This document shows, piece after piece, positions 24,501 to 36,345 of a DNA stretch of 64,000 nucleotides (position 1 is its first letter; each line of letters starts with the position of its first letter). A program made the position numbers and the translations under genes. The stretch is from Tetragonia tetragonoides (taxonomy: Eukaryota; Streptophyta; Magnoliopsida; Caryophyllales; Aizoaceae): contig CM076151.1 in the NCBI GenBank assembly GCA_038025085.1, forward strand, positions 7,445,001-7,509,000, read 5' to 3'. Below the pieces are notes generated by a model, which did not search any database, was not told the DNA's origin, and saw only the letters and a program-made list of their open reading frames with translations.

Positions 24501-26994
24501 TGATGGTGGTTCTTATGAGCTATATATTGTGCCTAAAGATGCATTCGGGAGGGGTGATGTGGCACAAGAGGCAAAAAGAGGTGTTGGAGGATCTGCTATT
24601 TTTATTGCCCGTAACAGGTTTGCAGTGCTTGACAAAAGCAGCAACCAAGTATTAGTCAAGAACCTGAAGAATGAGGTTGTGAAGAAAAGTGTACTCCCTA
24701 TTGCCACAGATGCAATATTCTATGCCGGTACTGGTAACTTGCTGTGTAGAGCAGAGGACAAAGTTATTATTTTTGATCTTCAACAAAGGATTGTTCTAGG
24801 AGAACTCCAAACCCCTTTTGTCAAGTATATTGTGTGGTCAAATGACATGGAGAGTGTTGCCTTGCTAAGCAAACATGCTATTGTGATTGCAAGTAAAAGG
24901 CTTGTGCATCAGTGCACTCTTCATGAGACAATCCGTGTTAAGAGTGGAGCCTGGGATGATAATGGAGTCTTCATCTATACGACTCTAAATCACATCAAGT
25001 ACTGCCTTCCGAATGGAGACAGTGGCATAATTAAAACACTTGAAGTTCCAATTTACATCTCAAAAGTCTCTGGCAATACGATTTTCTGTTTGGATCGTGA
25101 TGGAAAGAACAAGGCCATAGTAATTGATGCAACAGAGTACATCTTCAAGCTTTCTCTGATGAGGAAGAGGTATGACCATGTTATGAGCATGATAAAGAAC
25201 TCTCAACTTGTGGGGCAGGCAATGATAGCTTATTTGCAGCAGAAAGGATTCCCTGAAGTTGCTCTACATTTTGTGAAAGATGAGAGAACTCGCTTCAACT
25301 TAGCATTGGAGAGTGGCAATGTCCAAATTGCTGTTGCTTCAGCTAAGGAGATTGATGAGAAAGATCACTGGTACAGGTTAGGGCTAGAGGCCCTCCGCCA
25401 GGGTAATGCTGGTATTGTAGAGTATGCTTACCAGAGGACCAAAAATTTTGAGAGGCTGTCTTTTCTTTATCTGATTACAGGGAATACAGAGAAGTTATCC
25501 AAAATGTTGAAAATTGCAGAGGTTAAGAATGATGTCATGGGTCAGTTCCACAACGCCCTTTATTTAGGTGATATTCAGGAGCGTGTGAAGATATTGGAGG
25601 GTGCTGGCCATTTGCCTTTGGCTTACATCACAGCTTCAGTTCATGGGTTGCATGATGTTGCTGAGAGGCTAGCGGCTGAGCTGGGAGATGATGTTCCCTC
25701 TCTGCCTGAAGGAAAAGTACCATCCCTTCTGATGCCTCCAGCACCCGTTTTGTGTGGTGGAGATTGGCCTTTGTTGAGAGTAATGAGAGGGATCTTTGAG
25801 GGTGGACTTGATAGTGTGGGCAGGGGTGCTGCTGAAGATGAAGAGGAGGTTGGTGAAGGTGATTGGGGTGAGGAACTGGATATGCATGATGATGTTGAGA
25901 ATATAGAGAATGGAGATGTTTTGGCTGATGGAGATGTGGCTGAAGCGAATGAAGAAAACGGAGGATGGGACCTAGAGGATTTAGATCTGCCCCCAGAGGA
26001 AGATACTCCAAAAGCTTCTGTTAGTGCCCGTTCATCGTTTTTCGTGGCTCCAACCCCAGGTATGCCTGTGAGCCAAATCTGGATCCAGAGGTCATCTCTT
26101 GCTGCCGAGCACGCAGCTGCAGGAAACTTTGATATAGCAATGCGCTTGCTAAATCGGCAACTTGGAATAAAAAACTTTGCTCCTTTGAAACCCATGTTCC
26201 TTGACCTTCATACTGGGAGCCACACTTATCTACGTGCAATCTCATCTGCCCCTGTGATATCGGTGGCAGTGGAAAGGGGATGGGATGAGTCAGCTAGCGC
26301 TAATGTGAGAGGCCCACCAGCTCTAGTGTTTACTTTCTCTCAATTGGATGAGAAGCTGAAGATCGGTTACAGGTCCACAACAACTGGTAAATTTCCCGAT
26401 GCTCTCTGTACTTTCCTAGGTATTCTGCATACCATTCCTCTGATTGTTGTCGAGTCCAGAAAAGAAGTTGATGAAGTCAAAGATTTGATTCTCATAGTGA
26501 AGGAGTATGTCTTGGGTCTTAAGATGGAAATTAAGAGAAGAGAATTGAAAGAGGACCCCGTGCGTCAGCAGGAACTCGCAGCTTATTTCACTCATTGCAA
26601 GCTTCAAAAACCTCATTTGAGGCTTGCCCTGCAAAATGCGATGACTGTTTGTTACAAGGCAAAGAATCTCATCACAGCTGCCAACTTTGGCAGACGGCTC
26701 CTGGATACCAGCCCTGCTAGTGAGCAACAAGCAAAGTTAGCGCGGCAAGTTGTACAGGCTGCTGAGAAGAACATGACTGATGCAACGGAATTAAACTATG
26801 ATTTCAGAAATCCATTTGTGGTTTGTGGGGCTACATATGTGCCCATTTATCAGGGTCAGAAGGACGTCTCATGCCCCTACTGTAGTTCACGTTTTGTGCC
26901 AAGCCAAGAGGGGCAGTTATGTAATGTTTGTGAGCTTGCAGTGATCGGAGCAGATGCTTCTGGTTTACTTTGTTCTCCGTCTCAAATTAGATGA
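21501..26994 (+). CDS. Coatomer subunit alpha (alpha-COP)
   Basis: Three exons, 21501-21708, 22440-22934 and 24047-26994, with matching phase 1 junctions, give 1216 aa, the length I recall for Arabidopsis alpha-COP. The N-terminal third is a WD40 propeller with repeated GH...W or WD signatures (for example [16 protein letters not shown] and [11 protein letters not shown]). It is followed by the coatomer WD-associated region, a helical solenoid, an acidic linker around residues 815-880 and the C-terminal alpha-COP domain ending LLCSPSQIR. The C-terminal domain contains cysteine pairs (CPYC and CNVC). Alpha-COP is a subunit of the COPI cage: its propeller binds dilysine cargo signals and its C-terminus binds epsilon-COP. 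The third exon is very long and intronless. The 3' region to about 27240 probably is UTR. Confidence 0.97.
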
Positions 26995-28046
26995 TCAATC
27001 CAGCGATTGATGAGAGAATTTGTATACTGAACCCTCTTTGCAGCGGCTCTGTACAACGCCATTATTTGCATCGGCTGGCAAAGGTAAGGACAACACTCAG
27101 AATCAAGAGTTCATTTCTGCAGCCTCAGGCCCTCAGGTAAGGATATTCAACAAGAATCAAATGTTTCAGGAAACTGCTTTGTGATGTTACCTTTCCAACT
27201 TTCCCCCTTTTCTTTAGTTGATGAATTCAGATGTAATAAACCCCGGAATTTTGATTTTTGGTCATTTATGTTAGATGTCGATAAACAAGAATGGCCAAAG
27301 GGCTTTTGTTAATTAGTATGGAGTCTGCTCATATAGCCCATAGTTAAGTATACTCTAAACATCATGTATGCGGAGGTTTGGAGATTTTCTTTTACTCCCT
27401 TAATTTTGTGATGGATTAGGGCATGTTGCTATCAGTGGAAAGACTTATTGGCACCTTATTGTGCTATGTTTAGATAGATTATTATAGAATTTTTAAAGAC
27501 ATTTACATTTATATGTAGTCACCAATTCCTTTTGGCTTCTTTGAACCCGATGGCAGGTTTTCTTTCTGTTTAATTGGTTGATAAATACGACGGTTTCCAG
27601 CTTAAATAAGTTTTTTCCTGTCTGATTTGTTTCACTTCATGGAAATTGGCTGTGGAGTTGGGTTTATGAAGCTCTAGATTTGACAGAAACCGTCCAAGAA
27701 AAGTCCCTTTTTTTTCAAAATTTAGTCCGAAAGCGGCGTTTTAAGGTGGTGATTTAAAAGTTGAAACCTCATAAAAAGTAATTATTGTAAATAAAAAATT
27801 TATGAGATGATTATTGAAAAAAAAAAAGAAGTTGATTTTATAAGGTAGCTTTCGATTTTTTTTCTCTAATAATAATACCTCGGCTAAATGCTGAAAACTC
27901 CGTGATGTCACTTAGGTATCTTTTTCTCACTTCAAGTTGCCCTTTTCTTTACCCTCAAAAACAAAAAAAAAAACAGGTTGAGGTTGTTTAAATCTTGCTA
28001 TATGTTGTTCAACAAAATGTGAAATCAAATAATACTCAGCTAGGAG
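26995..28046. other. 3' UTR of alpha-COP and spacer
   Basis: AT-rich with AATAAA-like sequences at about 27236. No gene is supportable. Confidence 0.4.
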
Positions 28047-28727
28047 TAGGCCTGGTAAGTTCACCCGCATCTATAGATATCCGCTCCACCTGCTCCAAAT
28101 AAATGGGTGAAAACCCGATTAAACGGGTTTTTACGCAGGTGGTGGGTGGATCGGGTGGAATTCGGGTGATAAATTTTCATCCGCGAACCCGACCCGTAAA
28201 TCCATCCATCACCCATTTAATATTTAATATATAAATAAATAAATAAATAAGGTAACAAAATTATAACCCTACAATTCGTTTTTCACCTTTGTTAGTGAGA
28301 TAGTCGCACATTCCCTTATCCTCTCTTTCCCTCTCATCTCTTCAGCTGTCTGAGGCCTCCACATATTGAATTTTGTTGGTTTCAGTTGCACAGCAACACT
28401 TGCACAATCCCTTTATAAGTACTATTTCAATAAAAGGCAAGATAACAGGGAAGCTTAGCTGCATAGGTATTGAAATTGAGGCAGAACTTACTCTAGTCTT
28501 AAACGATGGCAACGATTACTTTTCTGTTAACAAATATTAAAAATTTTGCTTGTTTATTATTTCACCCGTTAGTCACCCGATCCACCCGTTCACCCGTGGG
28601 TGATGGGTGAATTGGATGCGGGTGGAGTATTTTACGGGTGATGGGTGGACGGATGGAGCTAAAAAAATAAATGGGTGGATGCGGGTGATGTTCCACCCGA
28701 CCCGAATCCGACCCATTGCCAGGCCTA
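28047..28727. mobile_element. Non-autonomous hAT transposon with 8-bp target duplication
   Basis: The 681-bp element begins TAGGCCTGGTAA and ends TTGCCAGGCCTA. It is flanked on each side by the identical octamer GCTAGGAG (28039-28046 and 28728-28735), the diagnostic duplication length of the hAT superfamily. Both subterminal regions are packed with CACCCG/GGGTGG/GGGTGATG units in opposing orientations, while the middle is AT-rich. No transposase remains. Identical duplications suggest a fairly recent insertion. Confidence 0.93.
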
Positions 28728-28973
28728 GCTAGGAGTATATCACAAACTGAGTTGAAGGCCAAGTGGTGCTTGTCTAGGTCACACGTAGAAGTGGTTTTAT
28801 GAAAGCCAATAGTGTCCAAAATCTTTTCAAGTTTTGAACCACTTCCCTTCCCTTTAATCCTCAAAATGTCATCAACATGAGCACTGGATTCATAAAACAA
28901 CAAATCTTAAGACCACCTCCTCATATATTGTCTCTCTGTCTCTCTCCACTTGAACAAATGTTGCTATATGAGG

Positions 28974-29017
28974 CATGCATATTTATTTATATCTTTCATG
29001 CAAAATGCTCCTATAAA
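28974..29017 (+). promoter_or_regulatory. Promoter elements of the proteinase inhibitor gene
   Basis: TATAAA at 29012-29017 lies 83 bp before the start codon, a typical plant TATA spacing. An RY-type CATGCA motif is at 28974-28979. The hAT insertion ends only about 370 bp upstream of the start codon. Confidence 0.6.
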
Positions 29018-29099
29018 ATCACTATGAATGAACCATAAGATGTGAGTAAGGGAAGAAAGCAAATTGCAGTCTCCTTTTGGACAACAATTTTCGACAGTC

Positions 29100-29526
29100 A
29101 TGGCAGAGATAAGATGTCCAGGTGATTATGTAGTTTTTGTCTATCAAATAATTATTATTTTTCCAAAATAATTTTATTGTGATACTTGTAAAATTGGAAA
29201 GTTTTCAACGCCATTCAGTTTAGTTGAACTAAGTTCAGTTCAATTTTCTCCAGGTGGAAAAAACGTATCCTTACTGAAGTTTGCTACTCCTTTTGTACAT
29301 CATCTAATTGAATTTCTGATACTTTGATGTAGGAAAGCAAAGTTGGCCGGAACTATTGGGAGGAAAAGCTGATGTAGTGAAGAGGGTAATAGAGAAAGAG
29401 AACCCTCGTGTAAAGGTAATCATTGTGAAGCAAAAGGGTTACGTGACTCATGACTATCGTTGCGATCGAGTTTGGCTTTGGACAAACGATGCTGGAATGG
29501 TTGTCATGGTTCCTCATGTCGGCTAA
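29100..29526 (+). CDS. Potato inhibitor I family serine proteinase inhibitor
   Basis: Two exons, 29100-29121 and 29333-29526, encode 71 aa without a signal peptide. The protein shows the family's N-terminal CPGKxxWPEL block (6-15), central E-N-P motif (30-32), the YRCDRVW scaffold (49-55) that supports the binding loop, and the usual ending VPHVG. C6 and C51 are the only cysteines and match the single disulfide known from amaranth- and buckwheat-type members. By alignment to the family, the scissile bond is H47-D48; His at P1 is unusual, since relatives commonly have Lys, Met, Leu or similar. Such proteins are small, cytosolic or vacuolar defence or storage inhibitors of subtilisin- or trypsin-like proteases. 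Target specificity cannot be told from sequence. Confidence 0.92.
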
Positions 29527-30391
29527 AGTTAATAATAATTCAACCATGAATAATAAATCGTGTTAGTATATGCAATTGGTTGGTATACACAAGTATATAA
29601 CTTCTACATACCACCTTTTGTTCCATGGATTTGTAATACTAGTAGTATAGTAATGGTTCTGTTTTCTCTGCCTTTATTAAGTTAGCAAATGCACTTTTCT
29701 TTTGTAGAAGAATGGTACTATCCTTAACGTGACACTTCTTCTACCTGGTGTCTAAAGACAATGGCAACTTCTGAAGCTCTCGACCAACATTTTCCAATGA
29801 ACATATGGAAAATGGGACAATCTATAAATAGGGAGCATTTTTACAAGTTACAAATAGATCACAAGCTTTTTCCACCCATTCTTTACTCGTGAAATAAAAA
29901 TGGAGTAATATTCGAAAATGAGAAGAAATTCCTTCCAAATAACCGATAGAGGCTCAGGCTCCCATCTTAAAACATATACTCCTTCTGTTTGGAATAATGC
30001 GTGCTGAACTCTAATACCATATTTGTAGTAGTGAAATGACTACTAATTCAGGATAGAGGTACCTCCATAATGGACACATGAGATAATTGCAACAGCACCA
30101 AAATCCTGTAGCACGACGCCGGATGCTCATGCCAAGGTGCATTCCATCCATCTTATTGACACAGCTTCTCGTGCGATTCTTATACTAAGATATGGAGCAA
30201 ACTCTTGGATTTATAGGTCTATGGACGAGGCCAGTAGGCAAATGAATCTATGTGCTTGCAGTATTTCTATCTTTCGTACATGAGTGTCATGAAACTATCA
30301 AGTCATCTTCTGAGTTGCACCCTTCTTTCCAACATTCGTATCCGAGGTCGCTTTAACTGAGTCTATCTTTATCGATTCAAGTTCTCCATGC
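29527..30391. other. Convergent intergenic region
   Basis: Shared 3' flank of the inhibitor gene and the minus-strand CRM gene. No further gene or repeat was recognised. Confidence 0.4.
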
Positions 30392-33300
30392 TCAATCACT
30401 ATCCCAATCCTCATCCTTCCGTTCCCTCGACACCCGTCCTTCCCTAAAGACCCGAGTGTCCTCTTCCTTTGCATGATAATATGGTGCTCCATCCATCCCA
30501 CTGTAGTCATCATCAACTGCTTTCAAGGCGCTTGATTCATTGTCATCATCTGTCTCAAAATTTTCAACTTCAGAATCACTTAACAAATCATCCTCATCAG
30601 GTATAGGTCCATCTCTCCCCCGTTTTCCATTATATTCTGCCCCAGAGTGTGTACCCACAGTAATGGCCCTGCCTCTTTTGTCCTGCTTTCTGATTCCATC
30701 TCTTAACTTGGAATTATCAAAACCATCATGTAACCTACCGTTCTTGTTTCTCGCAAATGGGTCATAATCATCCTCACTATCGCTACTATTGCCGTACTCA
30801 TTCCTGGCACTCTGTCGTAGTGTTGGTTTATGTCCTTCAGAGTCGGATTCCCACATTATGTCATCAAGTTCACTGAGCTTCTCTTCTGACTCAGATTCTT
30901 CTTCTGCTACCTTCCCTTTATTTCTAGCATGGGTCTCCTTGAAGCCTTGGTTATCATAAGACCCTCTAGATCTTTCTGGCTTCCATCTTTCAACCCTGGA
31001 TGGTGTATGCTTATAATGATCTTCTTCAGAACCATGAGTAATATGACTGTCATATTCATCTGCACCATCTTCGTCACTTGGTTCCCATACATCACTTCCC
31101 TCACTTTCACTATTTCCAGTCCTGGGCCTTCGATGGATATCCCTCCCACCTCTAGGTCCACCTTGAAACTCATCATCAGAATCATTATCTCTGTACCGCT
31201 CAGGTTTGAATCTTCCACCATAGTCTTCTTTGTTCCAGTACCTAATTCTGCCAAGTTCTTGCTTTTCTGCAGCCTCCTCTTCATCCCACTCCTTGTCAAC
31301 AGCATCCTCTATCTCAGCTATAAATTTGTCAAGTTCTTCTTGATCACTATCCTCAGCAGGTTCTGACAGCTCTAAGCTCCTCTGAGGATCTTTTGTGGAT
31401 TCCGTATCGCCTCGGAAGACGTAGGGGCTCCCTTCCTTCTTGTCAACTGCACTGAAGAATTGTGATGCCACCTTATGGATGCTGGCCATGGCAACAGGAT
31501 CATCTGGGTTTATTCCCTTTTTACGAAGCTGCTGCTCAATCTTCTTTATGTTCAGCTTCTGAGATTCAAGTGCTTGCTCAAACCTGGCCTTGAAAAGAGC
31601 CTGCATTTCAAATCAAGGTTGTAATACTTGTTTGAGGTTTCAACACAAAATATTTACAAAAGTAGCTAACTAGATCACTTCAAAAGATCTTAATACTCAA
31701 AGTCTCCAAGTCACAGAATAGGCCTTTTTGAAGCTAATGGAACTGCACCTATCCCCTTAAATGACTCCATGATCTGACAGTCAGCTATTTGGCAACAAGA
31801 GTACATTGTATTGAGGTATATGCTAGATTACACAATATTAGTAGCTCTACTGAGATTGAATCAATCAATTTATTAGAGTGGAGGACTGATGACAATTTTC
31901 AGGCACCTCTTAGATATATGGGCCCGTTTGGCCTACCTTCTCCTCCCAAATTTGTTCTTGCTCACCCCCTTTTAATCTACTCCCTCCTCCATTTCCAACT
32001 TCTAAGAAGTTGAAATATAGCTAGAAGTGGAGGGAGAAGGAGAAGCTACAATTTGTAACTTCTCCTTCTAGTCCAATTGTAGTTTTATTTTAACTTCTTA
32101 GAAGTTGGAAATGGAAAAGGGAGTGGATGAAAAGGGGGTGAGTAAGAACAAATTTGGGAGGAGAAGGAGAAGTTGGGAGAAGGTAGGCCAAACGGGCCCA
32201 TATTTTCCCAGTCCACCATAAACTTGGGCCAGCATGTTAATAGACAGTTACAAGGCCTTTAACGTAAGCTCCAACCTAACATGTAAAAAACAGGATGGCC
32301 TGACCTATCAGATGCAGATATTCATGCTGACATTTCGGAAACTGACAATAGCAGATAATAATGCGACAGATTGGAAATTGAATAGTGACAACAAGGTCAA
32401 CAAATGCAGAAGATTGTGTGGCTTTTTGTAAAATGAAAAATAAAATAAAAAAATGTCAACACGGGATGGAAAAATGTGACAAAAATTTTATGTCCACATA
32501 CCTTCCTTTTTGTAAGGGTGTTGACAGGTATCAAATTCTTCGGTTGCCGGTAGTTACGGCCACGAAACATGATGATTGTTTTCACATTATGTATGTTAAT
32601 CACAATACCACCGCTAAGCCTTGCTAGGAGTGTTGCCATTTCTTTGATCTTTTCCTTGGGGAAGTTATCACAACAAACTTGCACAGTCTCATGGAACTTC
32701 CAGTGAAGATGCATGTTTTGGACAACTCCTCCAAAGACTCCACGGACACCAACAGGACAATAATTTTTATTTCTGAAGCCAATCTTCTTATAAGCCTGAA
32801 GTTGCTCAATAGTCAACAGCTCTGGGTCATGCCTTGATGGAGGCAACTCAGGCAGCTCATATTTCTTGAGCTTTTGTAATAGTAATGCCACCTTCTTTTT
32901 GGCCTGTCACATAATTGAAATCGCTTAATGTAAGGATCAAGCTGATACAATCATATGCAAGATTTTTCAGATAAGAAGGTACATACTAATAAAATCACCG
33001 AAGTACAGCCTAAGTCTAAGAGGACAAGGAATCCTCTATAAAGAAACTATATACAGAATTATAGATCAGCTCAATGACTGAGAATCTGCAAAACAGAATC
33101 AGTATCACATAACTCACTCAACCCCCTGTTAATTGTGTTCCCTAATTGGCGTACCGCATACCAGTAACAGAATTCGCTGAACCACTCCCTAGTGCCCGAC
33201 ACATCACACACATCAGGTGATAAAGCTAAATCCGCCCTCCCTCTTTGACGCAAATCACCAGTGTTAACCTTATCCAACACCAAAGTTCACACAAATGCCC

Positions 33301-35811
33301 ATACCCTAAAGACGTACTTTGCCTTCCACAACCACGATGCAGTAGGAATCCCAGCTGCTGTAAAGGCCAACCCAACTGTTGAAGAAAATATCTATAGAAG
33401 AGTTCTCCAGAAGGATCACCACTTCCTAGAGTCATCACAACCCAGAAGCGGCACAGATACCAAAAAATCAAGCAACAAAGCAACCCCAACCTCCCAGTCC
33501 TAGGGAGACCTCCGAACAAATTCAACAAATCTGTCAAAGAGGAATAAAACTCGGAAACACGGCTTATTGAAGCATTGAGAGAACAATCTAGGAAATTTCG
33601 CACATAAAGGCTGCCATCAACCTCAAAATCTAACCCATAACCCATTCCCAAGATTAAACCTCTCCACAAAAAGAAAATGTGAAGAAACCTGGGACACAAA
33701 CTTCCAAGGACTCGCGTGTGAAGTACCACGCGCACCCTGTATGCCATACTTGCTCAAAGCAACCTCATGCCACGCCTCTGTCTCCTTAGGAAGTCGCAGC
33801 AACCATTTGCCTATCAGCACAACATTCTTCATTACCTGCCTACCAAAACCCAACCCATCCTCCACCTTCAGCTGCCAAACCCAATCCCAACTGACCAAGA
33901 ATCACGTACCAGATTAGTTGTTAGATAACATGGGTATGCGGGCTTTGCCTGACTAATCCCATGGGTCCTGAAGTTAATGACCAGGTAAACTTACAGTGAC
34001 ACTGAGAGGGCTCGAACTTGGGACCTCTGGAATAAATCTCAGAGGTCTTCCCAGCGGAGCTACCCACTCAGGGTTATCATGTGCCAGATTAGTGCAGCTT
34101 GTAAGTTTAATTAATGAAGTACACAAGCTGAAAGCTGCACCGTTACTAGGTTTTACCACGAAGCTTAAGATCAGTTAGTGTCAGGCGAGAGAAACAGAAG
34201 CATTTTACCTGATAAAACTCTTAAGAAAAAGCTACAAGAAAAAACAACATTTGGGGGGGGGGGGGGGGGTAGGATCTCACCAATAATTAACACCTTAAGG
34301 CAGTCGCTAAAACTGTGAGCCTGTGACTGAAAACGGTCACAATGTTTGAGGGTACTATTGAACCATAAGCGCAAGCCATAATGGCAATAAGTGTAACTCA
34401 ACCATTACTCAGAGCTCGATAGATAATCATAAAAGAGACAATCAACAGCCACAAAGGAGGCAAAAATGCCATGGTCATGACATATTGTCCCTAGCAAATC
34501 CAATGGCGCAAGTAGACAGAGACAGAGATGGAGGGAGCGAGGGAAGGAGGGAAGGAGGCCCAAAGGCCATGACGTATTAAGCAAATACTAGTACTGTTCA
34601 GGGTTCAGTACTGACAGCAAACAATGTCAAGTGTGCACCTAAGACAGGTAGCTTACGATAACCAAGTTCGAATTGTTTTATAAACAGTGGTAACCCGCAG
34701 CGTCTGGTGTCTGCAATGTAAATAATTTGTCACAACCCAAAAAAGCATTTCTGTTACCTCCCTGTAGTGAAGTGATCATACTTCCCAAACACAACTTGCA
34801 TTTTAACAAAAAATTTGGTCTTGTAGCTCCATCACCCTTCTCACAGACCTTAGACTGTAATCCTTCACTCTGAACTCATAATCACTTCCTCTTCACCATT
34901 ACATCCTACATCGTCTTTCCATTCACGAGTTGCAACTCTACTGAGCCTTACAGACAGCAGTTTCTCATACATAAAGAGATTTACACAAGATATTCTGAAA
35001 TCCATCTTGACATCATTCTCTACTATGCAACACATGAAACTACCCCACAAACTCGTTTCCTCCCACATCCTAAATTAGTCTGGTGTCTAAAAATCATGCA
35101 TGATCTCCACAAGTAGCATATCCATTCATTTAGTAACTAACAAAAATTTACACATTTAACAACATAATCAACAAAACCCACCACTACCACGACACCACCT
35201 AATACCAACAAAGCAAAATCAAAGATCAAACCTTTTCCCAATAACTAAAACTCCAAACAACCAGTTCAACAAACCATGAACGGATAACAATAACAAAGAA
35301 AAAATATAATCATAAACTACCAAATGAAAAACTGGAAATAAGCAAACTGTAAAACCCAGTAACTAATTCAATTCAAATGACGATAAGTGTTAATACAAGG
35401 GGAAAATGGGAATACCCTTCTGAGATTATAAAGCAACCGTTCCTCTTCAGTCATGAGCTTAAGCTTAAGCTTTTTAGCAGTCCTAATCTGCCTTAGGGTT
35501 TTACCAGACTCTCTCTGCATTCGCTTCTCAACTCTGCTTCTCATATTTGGCCTCTTTGATGAAGCAGACATCCAACGGCGCCCACCATAGCCAAAAAAAC
35601 CCAAAACCCATGAAGAAGATGGTGAAGGGCCATCAAAGATCGAAGCTTTTTGGTGAAATCCAACATTTGGTGTATAGACAGGGAAGGTTTGAAGAAGAGA
35701 GGGATTGGAATTGGAGGATTCTGTGTTTGGGTTTGGGTTTGGGTTGAGAAAAGAGGAAAGAGTTCTAAGAGATTGGGAACGTCTTTGGAGATTCTTTGAA
35801 ATGGTGAGCAT
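30392..35811 (-). CDS. CRM-domain RNA-binding protein, mitochondrial CFM9-like
   Basis: Exons on the minus strand are 35811-35416, 32903-32502 and 31600-30392, all in phase 0, for 668 aa. The N-terminus is basic, Ser/Arg/Leu-rich and free of acidic residues for about 25 residues, compatible with an organelle presequence. Exon 2 carries one CRM (CRS1/YhbY) domain, roughly residues 160-258, with the RNA-contact GxxG motif as GVRG at 184-187 and the closing IIMFRGRNYRQP block. Exon 3 encodes about 400 residues: a basic helical segment, then a long, strongly acidic, Ser/Asp/Glu-rich low-complexity tail with RGRD/RRPR patches. Family knowledge: single-CRM proteins of this subgroup (Arabidopsis At3g27550, CFM9) support splicing of mitochondrial group II introns. 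Intron 1 (2.5 kb) contains a LINE relic and a SINE, intron 2 a MITE. Confidence 0.88.
31919..32200. mobile_element. Intact foldback MITE in intron 2 of the CRM gene
   Basis: Long inverted ends TGGGCCCGTTTGGCCTACCT and AGGTAGGCCAAACGGGCCCA extend inward as a hairpin with arms containing CTTCTCC and AACTTCTAAGAAGTTG. TA flanks both ends and may be the target duplication. No coding capacity. A decayed relative is at 19936-20235. Confidence 0.88.
33071..33898 (-). pseudogene. LINE reverse-transcriptase C-terminus relic (zf-RVT region)
   Basis: On the minus strand, broken frames spell the usual tail of plant L1-type elements. First comes GLGFG...KNVVLIGKWLLRLP with a following SKYG (around 33880-33780). 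Later come KAKYVFRVWAFVWTLVLDKVNT-like text, with one stop, and LSPDVCDVSGTRE (33290-33170), the zf-RVT module. Several stops and frame changes show it is inactive. It lies in intron 1 of the CRM gene in the same orientation. Endonuclease and polymerase domains are absent. Confidence 0.75.
33919..34075 (-). mobile_element. tRNA-derived SINE with 18-bp target duplication (family IV)
   Basis: The 157-bp insert is flanked by ATCACGTACCAGATTAGT (33901-33918) and ATCATGTGCCAGATTAGT (34076-34093). On the minus strand it starts AACCCTGAGTGGGTAGC and has A-box-like GTGGGTAGCTCCGCTGG and B-box-like CAAGTTCGAGCCC about 35 bp apart. The tail is TTATCTAACA-like rather than poly(A). It sits next to the LINE relic. 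Confidence 0.85.
34253..34269 (+). repeat. Run of 17 G
   Basis: A homopolymer G tract in CRM intron 1 (C tract in the pre-mRNA). Its length is likely variable and hard to sequence. Confidence 0.9.
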
Positions 35812-36190
35812 TGTAGTTTACTGTAATAATGATTGTCAAGTAGAGATTCAAAGGGTATTCGTTTGTGTGTTTGTGAAGGCAAGGTCAGCTTCCTCCATTG
35901 GAGAGAAGGAAGGTTGGGGGCGGGGGAGGGTTTAGGGTGGTGGTGTTGGGGTTTTGCAAAGGGGTTTCGACTTTCAAGTGACACTTCCATGAAATCCATC
36001 CAAACAAACCCAAACTTTTGATTTTGTGATTTTTCTTTTTTTCTATTTTCTTGGCAAAAGAAATGTAGAGGATCCCAACTGACCAAATCGTTTGACATAG
36101 ACTACTATTTTCTATCAGTTTAGTGAAAAAGAATATATTTTTGACTTGACTCGTGTTTTTTAAGTAACTCATCATTTAAATATTATCTCA

Positions 36191-36345
36191 AATAAGTGGT
36201 TTGTGTAAGGTGTTTGACACTCTCATCCATTAATCAAGGTTAAAGATTCGAATCATGATAATAACCACTTGTTAGAAGCACTTTAACCCCTCATAAACCA
36301 CCTTGATGCAAACATAATTAGTCCTAGCCAAATCAATTACGTTGC
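36191..36345 (+). mobile_element. SINE, family II, copy 1
   Basis: AATAAGTGGTTTGTG, GACACTCTCATCCATTAA, a B-box-like AAAGATTCGAATC and ATAATTAGTCCTAGCC align in order with 52444-52624 and 61425-61557. No clear target duplication. Confidence 0.6.

Noticed and set aside
25641..26195. 184-codon open frame opposite alpha-COP
   Set aside because: It is antisense to a well-supported coding exon; its Ser/Pro-rich content mirrors the acidic linker on the other strand.
30929..31366. 145-codon open frame opposite the CRM gene
   Set aside because: Antisense shadow of the acidic tail exon; no recognisable domain.
33226..33747. 173-codon minus-strand open frame
   Set aside because: It lies in a shifted frame of the LINE relic; the recognisable reverse-transcriptase tail is spread over several frames.
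33919..34075. Possible tRNA gene
   Set aside because: A- and B-like boxes are present but no cloverleaf can be formed, and the long target duplications show a SINE.
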